A DNA stretch of 59,179 nt from Desulfuromonadaceae bacterium (GTDB lineage: Bacteria > Desulfobacterota > Desulfuromonadia > Desulfuromonadales > Desulfuromonadaceae), in assembly GCA_016936455.1 (NCBI GenBank), contig JAFGXV010000005.1, forward strand, positions 1 to 59,179, written 5' to 3'. This document shows, piece by piece, positions 49,946 through 59,094 of the stretch. The notes below the pieces were generated by a model that was not told the DNA's origin, searched no databases, and saw nothing but the letters and a program-made list of their open reading frames with translations. Each line of letters begins with the position of its first letter. Positions within the stretch are counted from its first letter, which is position 1. Made by a program: the position numbers and the translations under genes.

Positions 49946-52126
49946 TCATTCCGCATGGCGATCACGGATGCGCTCTACCCGATAGACACCCTTGATTTTA
50001 CGAATGGCTGCCATGACCTGCTGCAACTGCTCGACATTTTCGACACTGAGATCAAACTCGTTAAACGCCTTGCGGCCTTCAGAGTGAACGCGCGCACCAA
50101 CGATATTGGCTTCACATTGGGTAATCGCCGTCGTGATCTCGGCCAGCACCCCTTTGACATCATGGCAGAGAACCTGAATCTTGACCGTCCGCGTGGTTTT
50201 GGTGTTCCGGTCCCACTCAACTTCAACCCGACGCTGCGGATCGCTCTCCAGCAGATGGGGGCAATCTGCGGTGTGGATCGTAATCCCATGGCCGCGGGTA
50301 ATAAAACCGATGATCTCATCGCCTGGCAGCGGATTACAGCATTTGGCATAGCGCACCAGCACATCGTCGATCCCCTGAATTTTGATCGCACTTCCGGAAG
50401 GCTTGCGGCGCATCTTGTTGAGCACCTTGCCGACCTTGCTGATTCCGGGCAGCTTCGGCCGCGCCGCACGCAGCTTGTCCTCTGGAACAATCCGGGTACA
50501 GATCTGTCCGGCTGAAAGCTTGCCGTAACCCACAGATGCCAGCAGATCTTCAACGCCCTTGAAACCAAGATCACCCGCAGCCTCACCCATAACCGGCTCA
50601 CCGAGCATTTTATTGAGGCTCATCTTGTATTTGCGCAGTTCTTTTTCAAGCATCTCCCGGCCAAGCTCGACGCTCTTCTCGTGCTCCTGCGTTTTCACCC
50701 AGTGGCGGATACGGTTGCGCGCTTTCGACGTTTTAACCAGCTTCAGCCAGTCTTTACTCGGAGTCTGGTTAGGCGATGTCAGCACTTCGACCACATCGCC
50801 GTTATGCAGGGGGGTTTTCAGAGAAACCAGCTTGCCATTGACCTTGGCGCCAACGCAGCGATGGCCGATATCGCCATGAATGGCATAGGCAAAATCGATG
50901 GGACAGGCATTCTTCGGCAATTCACGCACGTGACCCTGTGGCGTAAAAACATAGACTTCTTCCGGAAACAGATCGACATGCGGGTCGACCTGAACTTCGC
51001 GCGAAGCATCCACCTCCCGCTGCCACTCGACCATCTGCCGCAGCCAGCCGAGATGTCCGTCATCCTTACCCGACGCCGAAAAACGTCCCTCCTTGTACAT
51101 CCAGTGGGCGGCAATGCCCTCTTCCGCAATGCGATGCATTTCTTCAGTGCGAATCTGGACTTCCATGCGTTTGCCATAGGGTCCAATCACAGACGTGTGC
51201 AACGACTGATACATGTTGGACTTGGGCATGGCGATATAGTCTTTAAAGCGACCGGAAATCGGCTTCCACTCGGCGTGGATAATGCCCAACGCGGCATAGC
51301 ACTCCCGTAGAGAAGGAACAATGATGCGAAACGCAATCAGATCATAGAGCTGATCCAACTCGATCTTCTGACGTTGCAGCTTACGATAGATGGAGTAGAG
51401 ATGCTTGGAGCGCCCGGAAACATTCCCTTCGATGCCCTGAAGCTTGAGTTTCTGCAGAATCTGTTCCTTGACGCTCTGAACATACTGGTCACTGGCGTCG
51501 GTCTTGAATGCCCGCACCTGGCGACTGAGTTCTGCATATTCAGCAGGATAGAGGTGCTTAAAGCACAGGTCCTCAAGCTGGCTTTTCAGCCAGCTGATCC
51601 CCATACGATTGGCCAGCGGTGCATAGACCTCCATCGTTTCACGCGCCATCACTAGCTGCGTCTGCTGAGGCAGACAGTCCAGTGTCTGCATATTGTGCAG
51701 GCGATCCGCCAGTTTGAGCAGGATGATACGGATGTCACGAGCAATCGCCAACAGCATCTTGCGAAAACTCTCCGTCTGTCGATCCTCAGCCTTGTGATAG
51801 ATAATGGTGTTGATCTTGGTCAGACCTTCGACCAGCTGTAGAATCTGGATGCCCAGCTCACGCTCCAGTTCGTCTGCCGTCGCCAGCTTGCGCTCCAGCA
51901 CGTCATGAACCAGGGCTGCCGCGATAGACGGAACATCCATTTTCAGACGCACCAGCGTTGCCGCAACAGTGCGTGGGTGGCTGAAGGCATCTTCGCCACA
52001 GGGGCGGAAGTGGCCCTTGTGGATCTTTTCGCTGAAATGCCAGGCCCGGCGTAAAAGATCCAGGTTACCTTCAGGGAAGTAGGCTGTTACGGCTTCAACA
52101 AACTCATCGAGGGTTGTCACGCTCAC
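49946..52126 (-). CDS. rel: Rel/SpoT-type (p)ppGpp synthetase with an atypical hydrolase site
   Basis: 726 residues from GTG 52126 (GGAGAGG, 7 bases upstream). The domain order is HD, synthetase, TGS, helical, zinc-finger-like and ACT, full Rel length. The synthetase is intact: RFKD (bifunctional RxKD type), NMYQSLHT, EVQIRTEEMHRIAEEGIAAHW. The hydrolase keeps His-Asp (74-75) but reads HDVLERK, where HDxxED is usual, so the aspartate of the ED pair is Arg 79. The nearby RKSGEPY is RPCGEDA. Synthetase activity is likely; hydrolase activity is doubtful. It lies at the normal yicC-gmk-rpoZ-rel place. Confidence 0.93.
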   Translation of the reverse strand: MSVTTLDEFVEAVTAYFPEGNLDLLRRAWHFSEKIHKGHFRPCGEDAFSHPRTVAATLVRLKMDVPSIAAALVHDVLERKLATADELERELGIQILQLVEGLTKINTIIYHKAEDRQTESFRKMLLAIARDIRIILLKLADRLHNMQTLDCLPQQTQLVMARETMEVYAPLANRMGISWLKSQLEDLCFKHLYPAEYAELSRQVRAFKTDASDQYVQSVKEQILQKLKLQGIEGNVSGRSKHLYSIYRKLQRQKIELDQLYDLIAFRIIVPSLRECYAALGIIHAEWKPISGRFKDYIAMPKSNMYQSLHTSVIGPYGKRMEVQIRTEEMHRIAEEGIAAHWMYKEGRFSASGKDDGHLGWLRQMVEWQREVDASREVQVDPHVDLFPEEVYVFTPQGHVRELPKNACPIDFAYAIHGDIGHRCVGAKVNGKLVSLKTPLHNGDVVEVLTSPNQTPSKDWLKLVKTSKARNRIRHWVKTQEHEKSVELGREMLEKELRKYKMSLNKMLGEPVMGEAAGDLGFKGVEDLLASVGYGKLSAGQICTRIVPEDKLRAARPKLPGISKVGKVLNKMRRKPSGSAIKIQGIDDVLVRYAKCCNPLPGDEIIGFITRGHGITIHTADCPHLLESDPQRRVEVEWDRNTKTTRTVKIQVLCHDVKGVLAEITTAITQCEANIVGARVHSEGRKAFNEFDLSVENVEQLQQVMAAIRKIKGVYRVERIRDRHAE

Positions 52127-52146
52127 GTCACATCCTCTCCGGACAG

Positions 52147-52183
52147 AAAAAATTGAGGTGCCAGAACGAAGCTCCGGCACTCG
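52147..52183 (-). terminator. Possible terminator or attenuator between rpoZ and rel
   Basis: On the minus strand a GTGCC/GGCAC stem with an imperfect inner extension is followed within five bases by six T. It sits upstream of the rel start, so it could limit read-through from rpoZ into rel. Confidence 0.45.
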
Positions 52184-52239
52184 AGATAAACAGAGGTGGG
52201 ATATTCTGAATACTTAACGCCTTTCAGAACGAGGAGCCG

Positions 52240-52449
52240 TCAGGCCTTGTATTTATCCTGCCCCTCAATTTCAATTTTGCCGGCAGCGATTTCACGCAGG
52301 GCCTGCACGACCTTCTTGTTGCCGGAAACATTTTCGACCAGGGGAGCCGCACCACGATACAGCTGCTTGGCGCGCTTGGCCGCCACCATGGCCAGCAGGA
52401 AACGGTTTGAAATTACTTCGAGACAATCTTCTACGGTTACACGAGCCAT
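52240..52449 (-). CDS. rpoZ: RNA polymerase omega subunit
   Basis: 69 residues. The N-terminal line [32 protein letters not shown] is the standard omega motif. GAGGAG lies 9 bases before the ATG. It lies between gmk and rel, as in most proteobacteria. Omega is part of a ppGpp binding site on polymerase in E. coli. Confidence 0.97.
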   Translation of the reverse strand: MARVTVEDCLEVISNRFLLAMVAAKRAKQLYRGAAPLVENVSGNKKVVQALREIAAGKIEIEGQDKYKA

Positions 52450-52482
52450 TTTACTCTTCTCCTCAACAGGATATGAATTATT

Positions 52483-53127
52483 TCAACGGGTCAGCCAGGC
52501 CGCCTGATGCCGGGACAACACCAGCGACGTGCGGCAGCGTTGGGCGCGGACAATGCCCTGCAGGGCCAGAGCCGCCTCCTCAAGATGATCATTAACAATC
52601 AGATAATCGTACCACGCCGCCTGTTCCAGCTCTCCGCGCGCATTGGCAATCCGCCTGCGGATCACCTCGTCGCTGTCCGTATTACGCAGGCGCAGGCGTT
52701 TTTCCAACTCAGTCAGAGACGGTGGCGCGATAAACACATAAGCCCCCGTCACCTGCTGTTTTTTCAACTGAGCCGCACCCTGAACATCAATCTCCAGCAG
52801 CAGGTCACGCCCGGACTGCCGAGCCTCGTCCAGGGTCTGACGGGCCGTCCCATAATAGTTGTCGTGAACCTGTGCCCATTCGACAAAAGCATTCTGCTCA
52901 ATCATCTGGCAAAAAGCGGCCACGTCAACGAAATGATAATCCACCCCGTCCTGCTCCCCTTCACGCCTTGGTCGGGTTGTGAACGAGACAGAATGGTACA
53001 AATCGGGAAAAATGTCAATCAATCGGCGGCACAGGGTTGTTTTTCCGGCCCCGGACGGCGCAGAGACCACCAGCAGGATCCCTTCACGCACAGCGGCCAT
53101 TTCCTGCCGTTTATCCTCATTCAACAT
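52483..53127 (-). CDS. gmk: Guanylate kinase
   Basis: 214 residues. P-loop VVSAPSGAGKTTLCRRL, GMP-binding SVSFTTRPRREGEQDGVDYHFV and LLLEIDVQGAAQLKK are all present. It makes GDP from GMP, feeding both nucleic acid and ppGpp synthesis. Its start overlaps the yicC stop by 11 bases; an internal ATG at 53100 is an alternative start. Confidence 0.97.
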   Translation of the reverse strand: MLNEDKRQEMAAVREGILLVVSAPSGAGKTTLCRRLIDIFPDLYHSVSFTTRPRREGEQDGVDYHFVDVAAFCQMIEQNAFVEWAQVHDNYYGTARQTLDEARQSGRDLLLEIDVQGAAQLKKQQVTGAYVFIAPPSLTELEKRLRLRNTDSDEVIRRRIANARGELEQAAWYDYLIVNDHLEEAALALQGIVRAQRCRTSLVLSRHQAAWLTR

Positions 53128-53992
53128 TCTGCACCTGCTCGCGCACCTTCTCCAGTTCCGCCTTGATGCTGACCACCTGCCGGGTCAACTCAGCATCATT
53201 GGATTTCGAGCCCATGGTATTGGTTTCCCGATTGAGTTCCTGGATCAGGAAATCCATCTGGCGCCCGACCGGCTCCTTCGAACTGAAAAGCTGACGAAAC
53301 TGCACCAGATGGCTTTTAAAGCGCACGACTTCTTCACTGATATCACAGCGGTCGGCGAACAGCGCCAACTCCTGAGCCAGACGCTGCGGGTCACAGTCGA
53401 CGTCCCCCATCAAGCGCTCGATGCGGCCGCGTAGCTTAGCCTGCCACTCCATCACCACCACAGCGGTACGGCCTTCGATAATGGCCAGCAGACTCTCCAT
53501 ATTCTGCAAACGCTCCTCGATATCCGTCTGTAACGCATCTCCCTCGACCGCCCGCATTTTTTGCGCCGCATCAATCGCCAGATCCAAGGCGCCAAACAGC
53601 TGCCGACGGGCCACCTCTTCATCCAGATCGACTTCCTGTAAGGCCACCACATCCTTCTGCCCGAGCAGCAGAGGCAATGGAACTTCCGCCGTCAGCTGAT
53701 ACCGCTCGGCGACATCCTTATACAGCCGCATATAGGCATCCGCCAGCGCTTCATTGAGAACCGGCTCCTGGGCAGCCTGACCCGTCGCTTCACGGTTGAC
53801 ATAGACATCAATTTTGCCCCGCGCCAGCCGATGATTCACTCTCGACTTGACTTCGGACTCCAGAAACAGCAGTACACGCGGCAGCTTGATCGTCACATCG
53901 GCATAGCGATGATTGACGGTTTTAATTTCCACACTGTACTGGGCATCATCCCCGATACAGCTTCCCTTGCCATAACCGGTCATACTTTGCAT
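53117..53992 (-). CDS. yicC: YicC/YloC-family endoribonuclease
   Basis: 291 residues from ATG 53992. The N-terminus MQSMTGYGKG and VEIKTVNHRYADVTIKLPR are hallmarks of the family, as is the C-terminal DFLIQELNRETNTMGSKSND. E. coli YicC has been reported to act as an endoribonuclease on small RNA. It heads the gmk-rpoZ-rel run. Confidence 0.95.
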   Translation of the reverse strand: MQSMTGYGKGSCIGDDAQYSVEIKTVNHRYADVTIKLPRVLLFLESEVKSRVNHRLARGKIDVYVNREATGQAAQEPVLNEALADAYMRLYKDVAERYQLTAEVPLPLLLGQKDVVALQEVDLDEEVARRQLFGALDLAIDAAQKMRAVEGDALQTDIEERLQNMESLLAIIEGRTAVVVMEWQAKLRGRIERLMGDVDCDPQRLAQELALFADRCDISEEVVRFKSHLVQFRQLFSSKEPVGRQMDFLIQELNRETNTMGSKSNDAELTRQVVSIKAELEKVREQVQNVE

Positions 53993-54062
53993 CAACAATT
54001 CCCCGTCTGCTTTAAAAAATCACACATTCCGACGCGGCTGAACACTCACCAACCTTACTTAC

Positions 54063-55970
54063 TTAGTCCGTATTCAGGCGTCTGGAAACTTTAAGTATCT
54101 TTTCGGCGGATGAATGTTCCGCAGGATGATACTCCGGGACAATTTCCCTTAATCGGCTCAAAACGGCTGCCAGATCCAAACTCCTTGCGGCCGACAAAAG
54201 AGACTCCACCAATTGATGCAATTCCTTCTCATTTTCGACCGCCGATGATGCTACACAAATTTTCTCATGATTGGTTGGTTTGACCTCTTCTTCTGCCAGC
54301 AACAGTTCTTCATAAAGTTTTTCGCCTGGGCGCAGCCCGGTAAATTCTATCTGAATATCTTGATAAGGTATTTTTCCCATCAAACGAATCAATTCCTCCG
54401 CAAGATGAAGAATTTTTACCGGCGCCCCCATATCCAACAGGAAAATCTCCCCACCCTGCCCCATGCTACCGGCTTGCAATACCAGCTGCGAAGCCTCAGG
54501 TATCGTCATGAAAAAGCGGGTAATGTCTTTATGGGTTACCGTAACGGGTCCTCCAGACCGGATTTGTTCCTTAAACGTCGGGATCACGCTGCCATTGCTG
54601 CCCAGCACATTCCCGAAACGCACAGTCACAAAACGGGTCCTGCTTTGTCGCGCCAAGGCCTGCACAACTTTCTCGGCCGCGCGCTTACTTGCGCCCATTA
54701 CACTGCTTGGGTTGACCGCCTTATCAGTCGAAACCATCACAAACCGTTCGACATTGAATACATCGGCAGCTTGAGCCACGATCTGCGTACCACGAAGATT
54801 ATTATTCACCGCTTCCGCAGGATTAAATTCCATCATGGGTACATGCTTGTACGCAGCCGCATGAAAAACAACCTGGGGCATGAATTCACCAAAAATAGCC
54901 TCCACCCGAGCACGATAGCGGATATCGCCAACAATGGGAAAAATCGACAAATCAGGCCAGCGATCCAGGAGCTCCTGTTCAATTGAAAACAGAGCGGTTT
55001 CTGCATTTTCAAACAAAATCAGTTTTGCCGGAGAATAACGGGCGATTTGACGGCACAACTCGCTGCCGATACTGCCACCAGCTCCGGTAACCAACACACG
55101 CTTTCCTTTCAGATAATCGCTGATAGCTTGGCTGTCGAGTCGAATCGGAGCTCTGCCAAGCAGGTCTTCCAGCGACACATCCTTAAGCAATCGCACCGAC
55201 ACCGATCCATCAAGCAGAGCCCCGACGCCGGGCAATGTTTTGAATGGCACATCAGCCCGGTGACAGAATTGTACAATTCGGCTCATTTGCTTTCCGGTTA
55301 ACGACGGGATAGCGATCACGACTTCTTTTACCAGCTTCTTTCGACATATCGCCGGAATATCCTCACATCCTCCAAACACCGATAATCCATGAAATTTTTG
55401 ATGCTTTTTGCGTCGATCATCATCGACAAAACCGACTGCCTCAAACTTCAATTTACGGTTCTGGCGCAGTTCCCGTGCAATCATCTGCCCAGCATGTCCA
55501 GCCCCAACAATCAAAATGTTTACTTTATCGGAACGATCAAAACGCATGGGATAGTAATTTTCACGCCATACTCGGATAAAAAATCGAAGACCCGAAACAA
55601 GTAAAAAGCAAAACAAACCATCCAGGAGCAAGACGCTGCGAGGAATGCTTTCAAGGCGGTAAACAAATGCGACGTAAACGACTACCGCAGCCGAAGACAG
55701 CAGATTCGCCTTCAGGATAACAATAAGATCATCAATACACACATACCTCCACCATCCACGGAATAGGCCATAGTACCAGAAAACCAGCAGCTTAATAACA
55801 ATGACGGCAGGCAACAAACGATAAAAAAGCTGTACGACGAATTCAGAAAAAACAAATTCGTTGCGTACAAGTAAGGCAAGTAGCAAACTCAAGACAACAA
55901 TAGCGGCATTAAGCGCAATATTGAGTGGCAAACGTCTTTCTAGAAGACGATCGATTGAAGATCCAGGCAT
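54063..55970 (-). CDS. Membrane-bound nucleotide-sugar 4,6-dehydratase (CapD/WbpM/PglF-like)
   Basis: 635 residues. Four membrane helices occupy about residues 15-130. A Rossmann-like domain follows (LIVGAGHAGQMIA), then the dehydratase (VLVTGAGGSIGSELCRQI). The active-site line is STDKAVNPSSVMGASKR, with Met in place of the usual SDR Tyr, a trait of this long subgroup. It converts UDP-GlcNAc to the 4-keto-6-deoxy sugar. No clear ribosome site precedes the ATG at 55970. The next enzyme in the pathway is encoded immediately above it. Confidence 0.92.
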   Translation of the reverse strand: MPGSSIDRLLERRLPLNIALNAAIVVLSLLLALLVRNEFVFSEFVVQLFYRLLPAVIVIKLLVFWYYGLFRGWWRYVCIDDLIVILKANLLSSAAVVVYVAFVYRLESIPRSVLLLDGLFCFLLVSGLRFFIRVWRENYYPMRFDRSDKVNILIVGAGHAGQMIARELRQNRKLKFEAVGFVDDDRRKKHQKFHGLSVFGGCEDIPAICRKKLVKEVVIAIPSLTGKQMSRIVQFCHRADVPFKTLPGVGALLDGSVSVRLLKDVSLEDLLGRAPIRLDSQAISDYLKGKRVLVTGAGGSIGSELCRQIARYSPAKLILFENAETALFSIEQELLDRWPDLSIFPIVGDIRYRARVEAIFGEFMPQVVFHAAAYKHVPMMEFNPAEAVNNNLRGTQIVAQAADVFNVERFVMVSTDKAVNPSSVMGASKRAAEKVVQALARQSRTRFVTVRFGNVLGSNGSVIPTFKEQIRSGGPVTVTHKDITRFFMTIPEASQLVLQAGSMGQGGEIFLLDMGAPVKILHLAEELIRLMGKIPYQDIQIEFTGLRPGEKLYEELLLAEEEVKPTNHEKICVASSAVENEKELHQLVESLLSAARSLDLAAVLSRLREIVPEYHPAEHSSAEKILKVSRRLNTD

Positions 55971-56009
55971 TTGTATTTTATTCTTTATTTTGTCGTGTAT
56001 GTTTTTCGA

Positions 56010-57527
56010 TCAGCGTACCACACAATCCCCGGATCCAGCACCCACAGCAGTCTGAATAATACACGAGAAGTACATTAAAAGGCTTTGCTTATGGATCATT
56101 TTCGCATCCACCTCCGCCAGACGTTTCGGAGTTGACATGTCAACACCCTGAATCTGGGCCAAGCCGGTCACTCCTGGGCGAACTGAAAAAACACCGAGAA
56201 GCTCTCGCTCATGAATCAGTTCCAGCTGGGTTGGCAAGCAGGGACGGGGCCCAACCAGGCTCATCTCCCCTTTCAAAACATTCCACAACTGGGGCAGTTC
56301 GTCCAATTTCGTTTTACGTAACAGCCGGCCAAACCTCGTAATCGCTGCGGCATCAACCAAATGCGTGCCAACTGTCGGCGTATTGCATTTCATCGTGCGG
56401 AATTTATACAGGGTGAAGACCGTCTGCCCACGCCCCATTCGCTTCTGGCGCAAAATAGGCGAACCGGTATCCAGCGTGCCCAACAATGTCAGTACCAGCA
56501 ACAGGGGAGAGCCCAAAATCAGACCCAGGGCTGAAAAAACCGCATCCAGCACCCGTATCAATCGTCTGTCTTGATCCTGGGTCGGCACACTGAAACACTG
56601 CTTAAGACCATCTTCAACAGACAAAGGAGGAGTCCAATGCAGCAAAGTTCGAGCCTTTCCAGTGTCAACCTGAAAGGAACACAGCAACCGGGTTGCCATA
56701 GCCTGTCGCCCCAACAACGAGGCTCCTTTCTCCAGCATCCTGACGGGAACGGGAAACAACCGGACAGGTGCCCCCTTGATCTTCCCTATCCGGCGCAACA
56801 GACCTGGCAGCGACAGGTCTTCGCCATCAGACACCAAAAACGTTTGACCAGCTGCCGCGGGATGATCAAGACAAAGAACCAGGAAATCAACAAGATTGTC
56901 CAAACCAACAAGACTGCGTCGATTATGAACGCTCCCCATGGGGAGAGGGATACCCGTGTCAAGCCATCTGAACAGACGCTGAAGATTGCCACCAGCGCCC
57001 TTGCCATAGACAAGAGGAGGGCGAACAACGACCAGTTCCAAACCCGTTGTAGACGCCACCTGCCAGAGTCCTTGCTCAGCTTCGACTTTGGACCGGGCAT
57101 ACCCGCTCAGGGGAGCAAAAGCACTCCGCTCATCAAAAGGGTGGTGCAGACTGGAATGCTCACCATGAACTTTGGCTGTGCTGACAAAGAGGAAACGACG
57201 GACACCAAAAGCAGCAGCCTGCTGCGCCAGATTCAAGCTCGCTTCAACATTCACCGCGCGAAACAATTCAACCGACTCCTCCTGGCATCCACCCGCGCTT
57301 GAGGTTTTGGCCGCGCAATGCACGACACAATCCACCCCCCGCAAGGCCGTCTCCCAGTCGGTACCGGAACTCAGTTTTCCAACGTCAACAACCTCGGATG
57401 ATGGCGGGAAAAAACATCCAGGTCGATGAACTGCCACCCGAACAATCATCTTATTCTGTTGAACAAGTGCAGCCACAACAGCAGACCCTACCAGCCCCGT
57501 AGCACCGGTGACCAAGACTCTTCTCAT
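56010..57527 (-). CDS. Fused sugar-nucleotide 4-reductase/epimerase and phosphoglycosyl transferase
   Basis: 505 residues from ATG 57527 (GAGGGG upstream). Residues 1-about 300 are an extended SDR domain: VTGATGLVGSAV, SGYARSKVEAE with catalytic Tyr and Lys, VVRPPLVYG. Residues about 320-505 are a bacterial sugar transferase of the monotopic type: hydrophobic hairpin, TLYKFRTMK, TKLDELPQLWNVLKGEMSLVGPRP. In other bacteria WbpV/WreQ-type reductases and WreU/WbpL-like transferases are often separate. The fusion probably makes and transfers QuiNAc- or FucNAc-phosphate to undecaprenyl phosphate. The sugar is inferred. The start overlaps the upstream stop by 4 bases. Confidence 0.85.
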   Translation of the reverse strand: MRRVLVTGATGLVGSAVVAALVQQNKMIVRVAVHRPGCFFPPSSEVVDVGKLSSGTDWETALRGVDCVVHCAAKTSSAGGCQEESVELFRAVNVEASLNLAQQAAAFGVRRFLFVSTAKVHGEHSSLHHPFDERSAFAPLSGYARSKVEAEQGLWQVASTTGLELVVVRPPLVYGKGAGGNLQRLFRWLDTGIPLPMGSVHNRRSLVGLDNLVDFLVLCLDHPAAAGQTFLVSDGEDLSLPGLLRRIGKIKGAPVRLFPVPVRMLEKGASLLGRQAMATRLLCSFQVDTGKARTLLHWTPPLSVEDGLKQCFSVPTQDQDRRLIRVLDAVFSALGLILGSPLLLVLTLLGTLDTGSPILRQKRMGRGQTVFTLYKFRTMKCNTPTVGTHLVDAAAITRFGRLLRKTKLDELPQLWNVLKGEMSLVGPRPCLPTQLELIHERELLGVFSVRPGVTGLAQIQGVDMSTPKRLAEVDAKMIHKQSLLMYFSCIIQTAVGAGSGDCVVR

Positions 57528-57916
57528 CCTTCCCCCTCGAGATCTTCCAGCCAATCCATCAGACATTCATCCGTAAGCTGCTCCTGACAAAGCTGTTGCC
57601 AGCTCTGGTGCGCTTTAAGCTGATGGGCGTAATGGATCGATCTCAATTTCTCGCCGCGTACATCAAGGGTGGCCAATTTGAGTAAAAAGCTAAACAAACC
57701 ACGAACACAGAGGACCCGGGCGAGCCGGCGTTGTGGGAAATCTGCCTGAATCAGCTGGTAGCGAAACCATTGAAGAGCTTCGTTTTCGTCAAGCGCAAAA
57801 TCATCGCTACGACAACTTGTCATAAAAATATAATTGCGTACGATGCAGGCGCCTACACTCGGTTCGCACCGATCCAACCAGGCAAGAACAGCCTGCTCAG
57901 GACTAATATAACTCAT
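57524..57916 (-). CDS. Unknown 130-residue protein in the polysaccharide region
   Basis: 130 residues from ATG 57916. It is acidic overall, with helical, Leu/Gln-rich stretches (QLKAHQSWQQLCQEQLTDEC) and a Trp-Leu-Glu tail (DWLEDLEGEG). There is no signal peptide, membrane helix or motif that I recognise. Reality is supported by the 4-base ATGA overlap with the fused transferase gene below. It could be a regulator or adaptor of the sugar enzymes, which is a guess. Confidence 0.6.
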   Translation of the reverse strand: MSYISPEQAVLAWLDRCEPSVGACIVRNYIFMTSCRSDDFALDENEALQWFRYQLIQADFPQRRLARVLCVRGLFSFLLKLATLDVRGEKLRSIHYAHQLKAHQSWQQLCQEQLTDECLMDWLEDLEGEG

Positions 57917-58027
57917 CACATTTCAATCAGGGCCTGCACAATTTAGTCACTACTTTTTTTAAGAAGACCGTATCCATTAAAAAAGAAGCCTATAGAAATT
58001 AGTACGTTAGCCTTTTGCTGCGCATTT

Positions 58028-58951
58028 TCAAAACCATCCCAACAAACAACAGATAAACAGAACCAGACGATCTCGCCGGGCACGCCGACAAGATCCGACG
58101 TGCGTCAAAACAAACCAGCGTGCGGTCCAGCCACCGGCAGCGATCCGAATCAGCGCCTGATGATCGTCACACGACGGATGCCTATCCAGACACAGGCGGG
58201 AAATTCGCATGGCCTGCTGCCCATAGCGGCAAGAGCTCATCATTGCCAGCCGCTTCAATCCGCAATACAAGCCGATATTCGCACCGAGCTGATTGTGCTG
58301 ATGCTGACGATAAAGCAGACCGGGTTCAGCGTCAATATACCAGTTGAAACCAGCCGAGCGCGCATAAGCATAAAAAAACCAATCATGAAAATAAACCTCG
58401 TCCAGTGCCTGTCGATGCAGACGAGCAAACTGTTGCAACGACTCGGCCAGCCGATGTGACAGGACATAGGTGCAGCCAGGGCCGGCCGCTTCGAAAAGAT
58501 AGTCGTATGCACGTTGAGGACGCGCTTTCTCAATCAAGCAACTTCGGCCATCGGGCCAGAATGCCCTCACATTGGAGGAATAGGCATCATAACCGCGGTC
58601 CAGCCTGTTCCAGGCTCGACGCAACTTATCGCTGCACCATAAATCATCCTGATCCGCAAAGGCCAGACAGTCCACATCGCCAAGATCGACCTCACACAAC
58701 AGATGGTAAAAATTTCCGGCAGCGCAGCCAAAGCGTTTTGCGACCGGCAGCAGCGTAACTCTCGAATCCTGCGCGGCGTAATGTCGAACCACATCCTCGG
58801 TGCCATCTGGAGACGGATCGATGCTGACGACAACGCGCACAGCCATACCACTCTGGTTCAAAATCGAATCCAGCTGCTCGCCAATCCATGGCTGCCCCCT
58901 GTATGCAGCCAGCACCACCACGCATTTTGGCATTTCAGAACGCACCGTCAC
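58028..58951 (-). CDS. Family 2 glycosyltransferase, rhamnosyltransferase-like
   Basis: 307 residues (GTG at 58951, or ATG 58933, which starts closer to the catalytic domain). The GT-A nucleotide-binding motifs are clear: CVVVLAAYRGQPWIGEQL, SIDPSPDGTEDV, and the metal-binding ADQDDLW. The middle GPGCTYVLSHRLAESL and HDWFFYAYA are typical of WcaA/rhamnosyltransferase members. It probably adds a sugar to a surface polysaccharide precursor. The C-terminus is hydrophobic (LVLFICCLLGWF). There is no membrane pass before it. Confidence 0.88.
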   Translation of the reverse strand: MTVRSEMPKCVVVLAAYRGQPWIGEQLDSILNQSGMAVRVVVSIDPSPDGTEDVVRHYAAQDSRVTLLPVAKRFGCAAGNFYHLLCEVDLGDVDCLAFADQDDLWCSDKLRRAWNRLDRGYDAYSSNVRAFWPDGRSCLIEKARPQRAYDYLFEAAGPGCTYVLSHRLAESLQQFARLHRQALDEVYFHDWFFYAYARSAGFNWYIDAEPGLLYRQHQHNQLGANIGLYCGLKRLAMMSSCRYGQQAMRISRLCLDRHPSCDDHQALIRIAAGGWTARWFVLTHVGSCRRARRDRLVLFICCLLGWF

Positions 58952-59009
58952 AGAAAACCCGAATCAGGATAAATCGGCATGCAGCAAAGGCGATGCCCCG
59001 TTTCATAGC

Positions 59010-59048
59010 AAAAAAGCTGACTAAGGGCCGGTGTGCACACAAGCCCTG
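59010..59048 (-). terminator. Possible terminator of the gene at the right edge
   Basis: On the minus strand AGGGC and GCCCT arms enclose an inner GTG-TGCA-CAC hairpin; T6 follows after about 8 bases. It lies about 50 bases past the stop codon of the partial gene at 59095. A second inverted repeat, TACCTGGT / ACCAGGTA (59061-59081), sits between them. Confidence 0.5.
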
Positions 59049-59094
59049 ACATGGAGGAACTACCTGGTAATGGACCAGGTAAAGAGCTCTGTAG

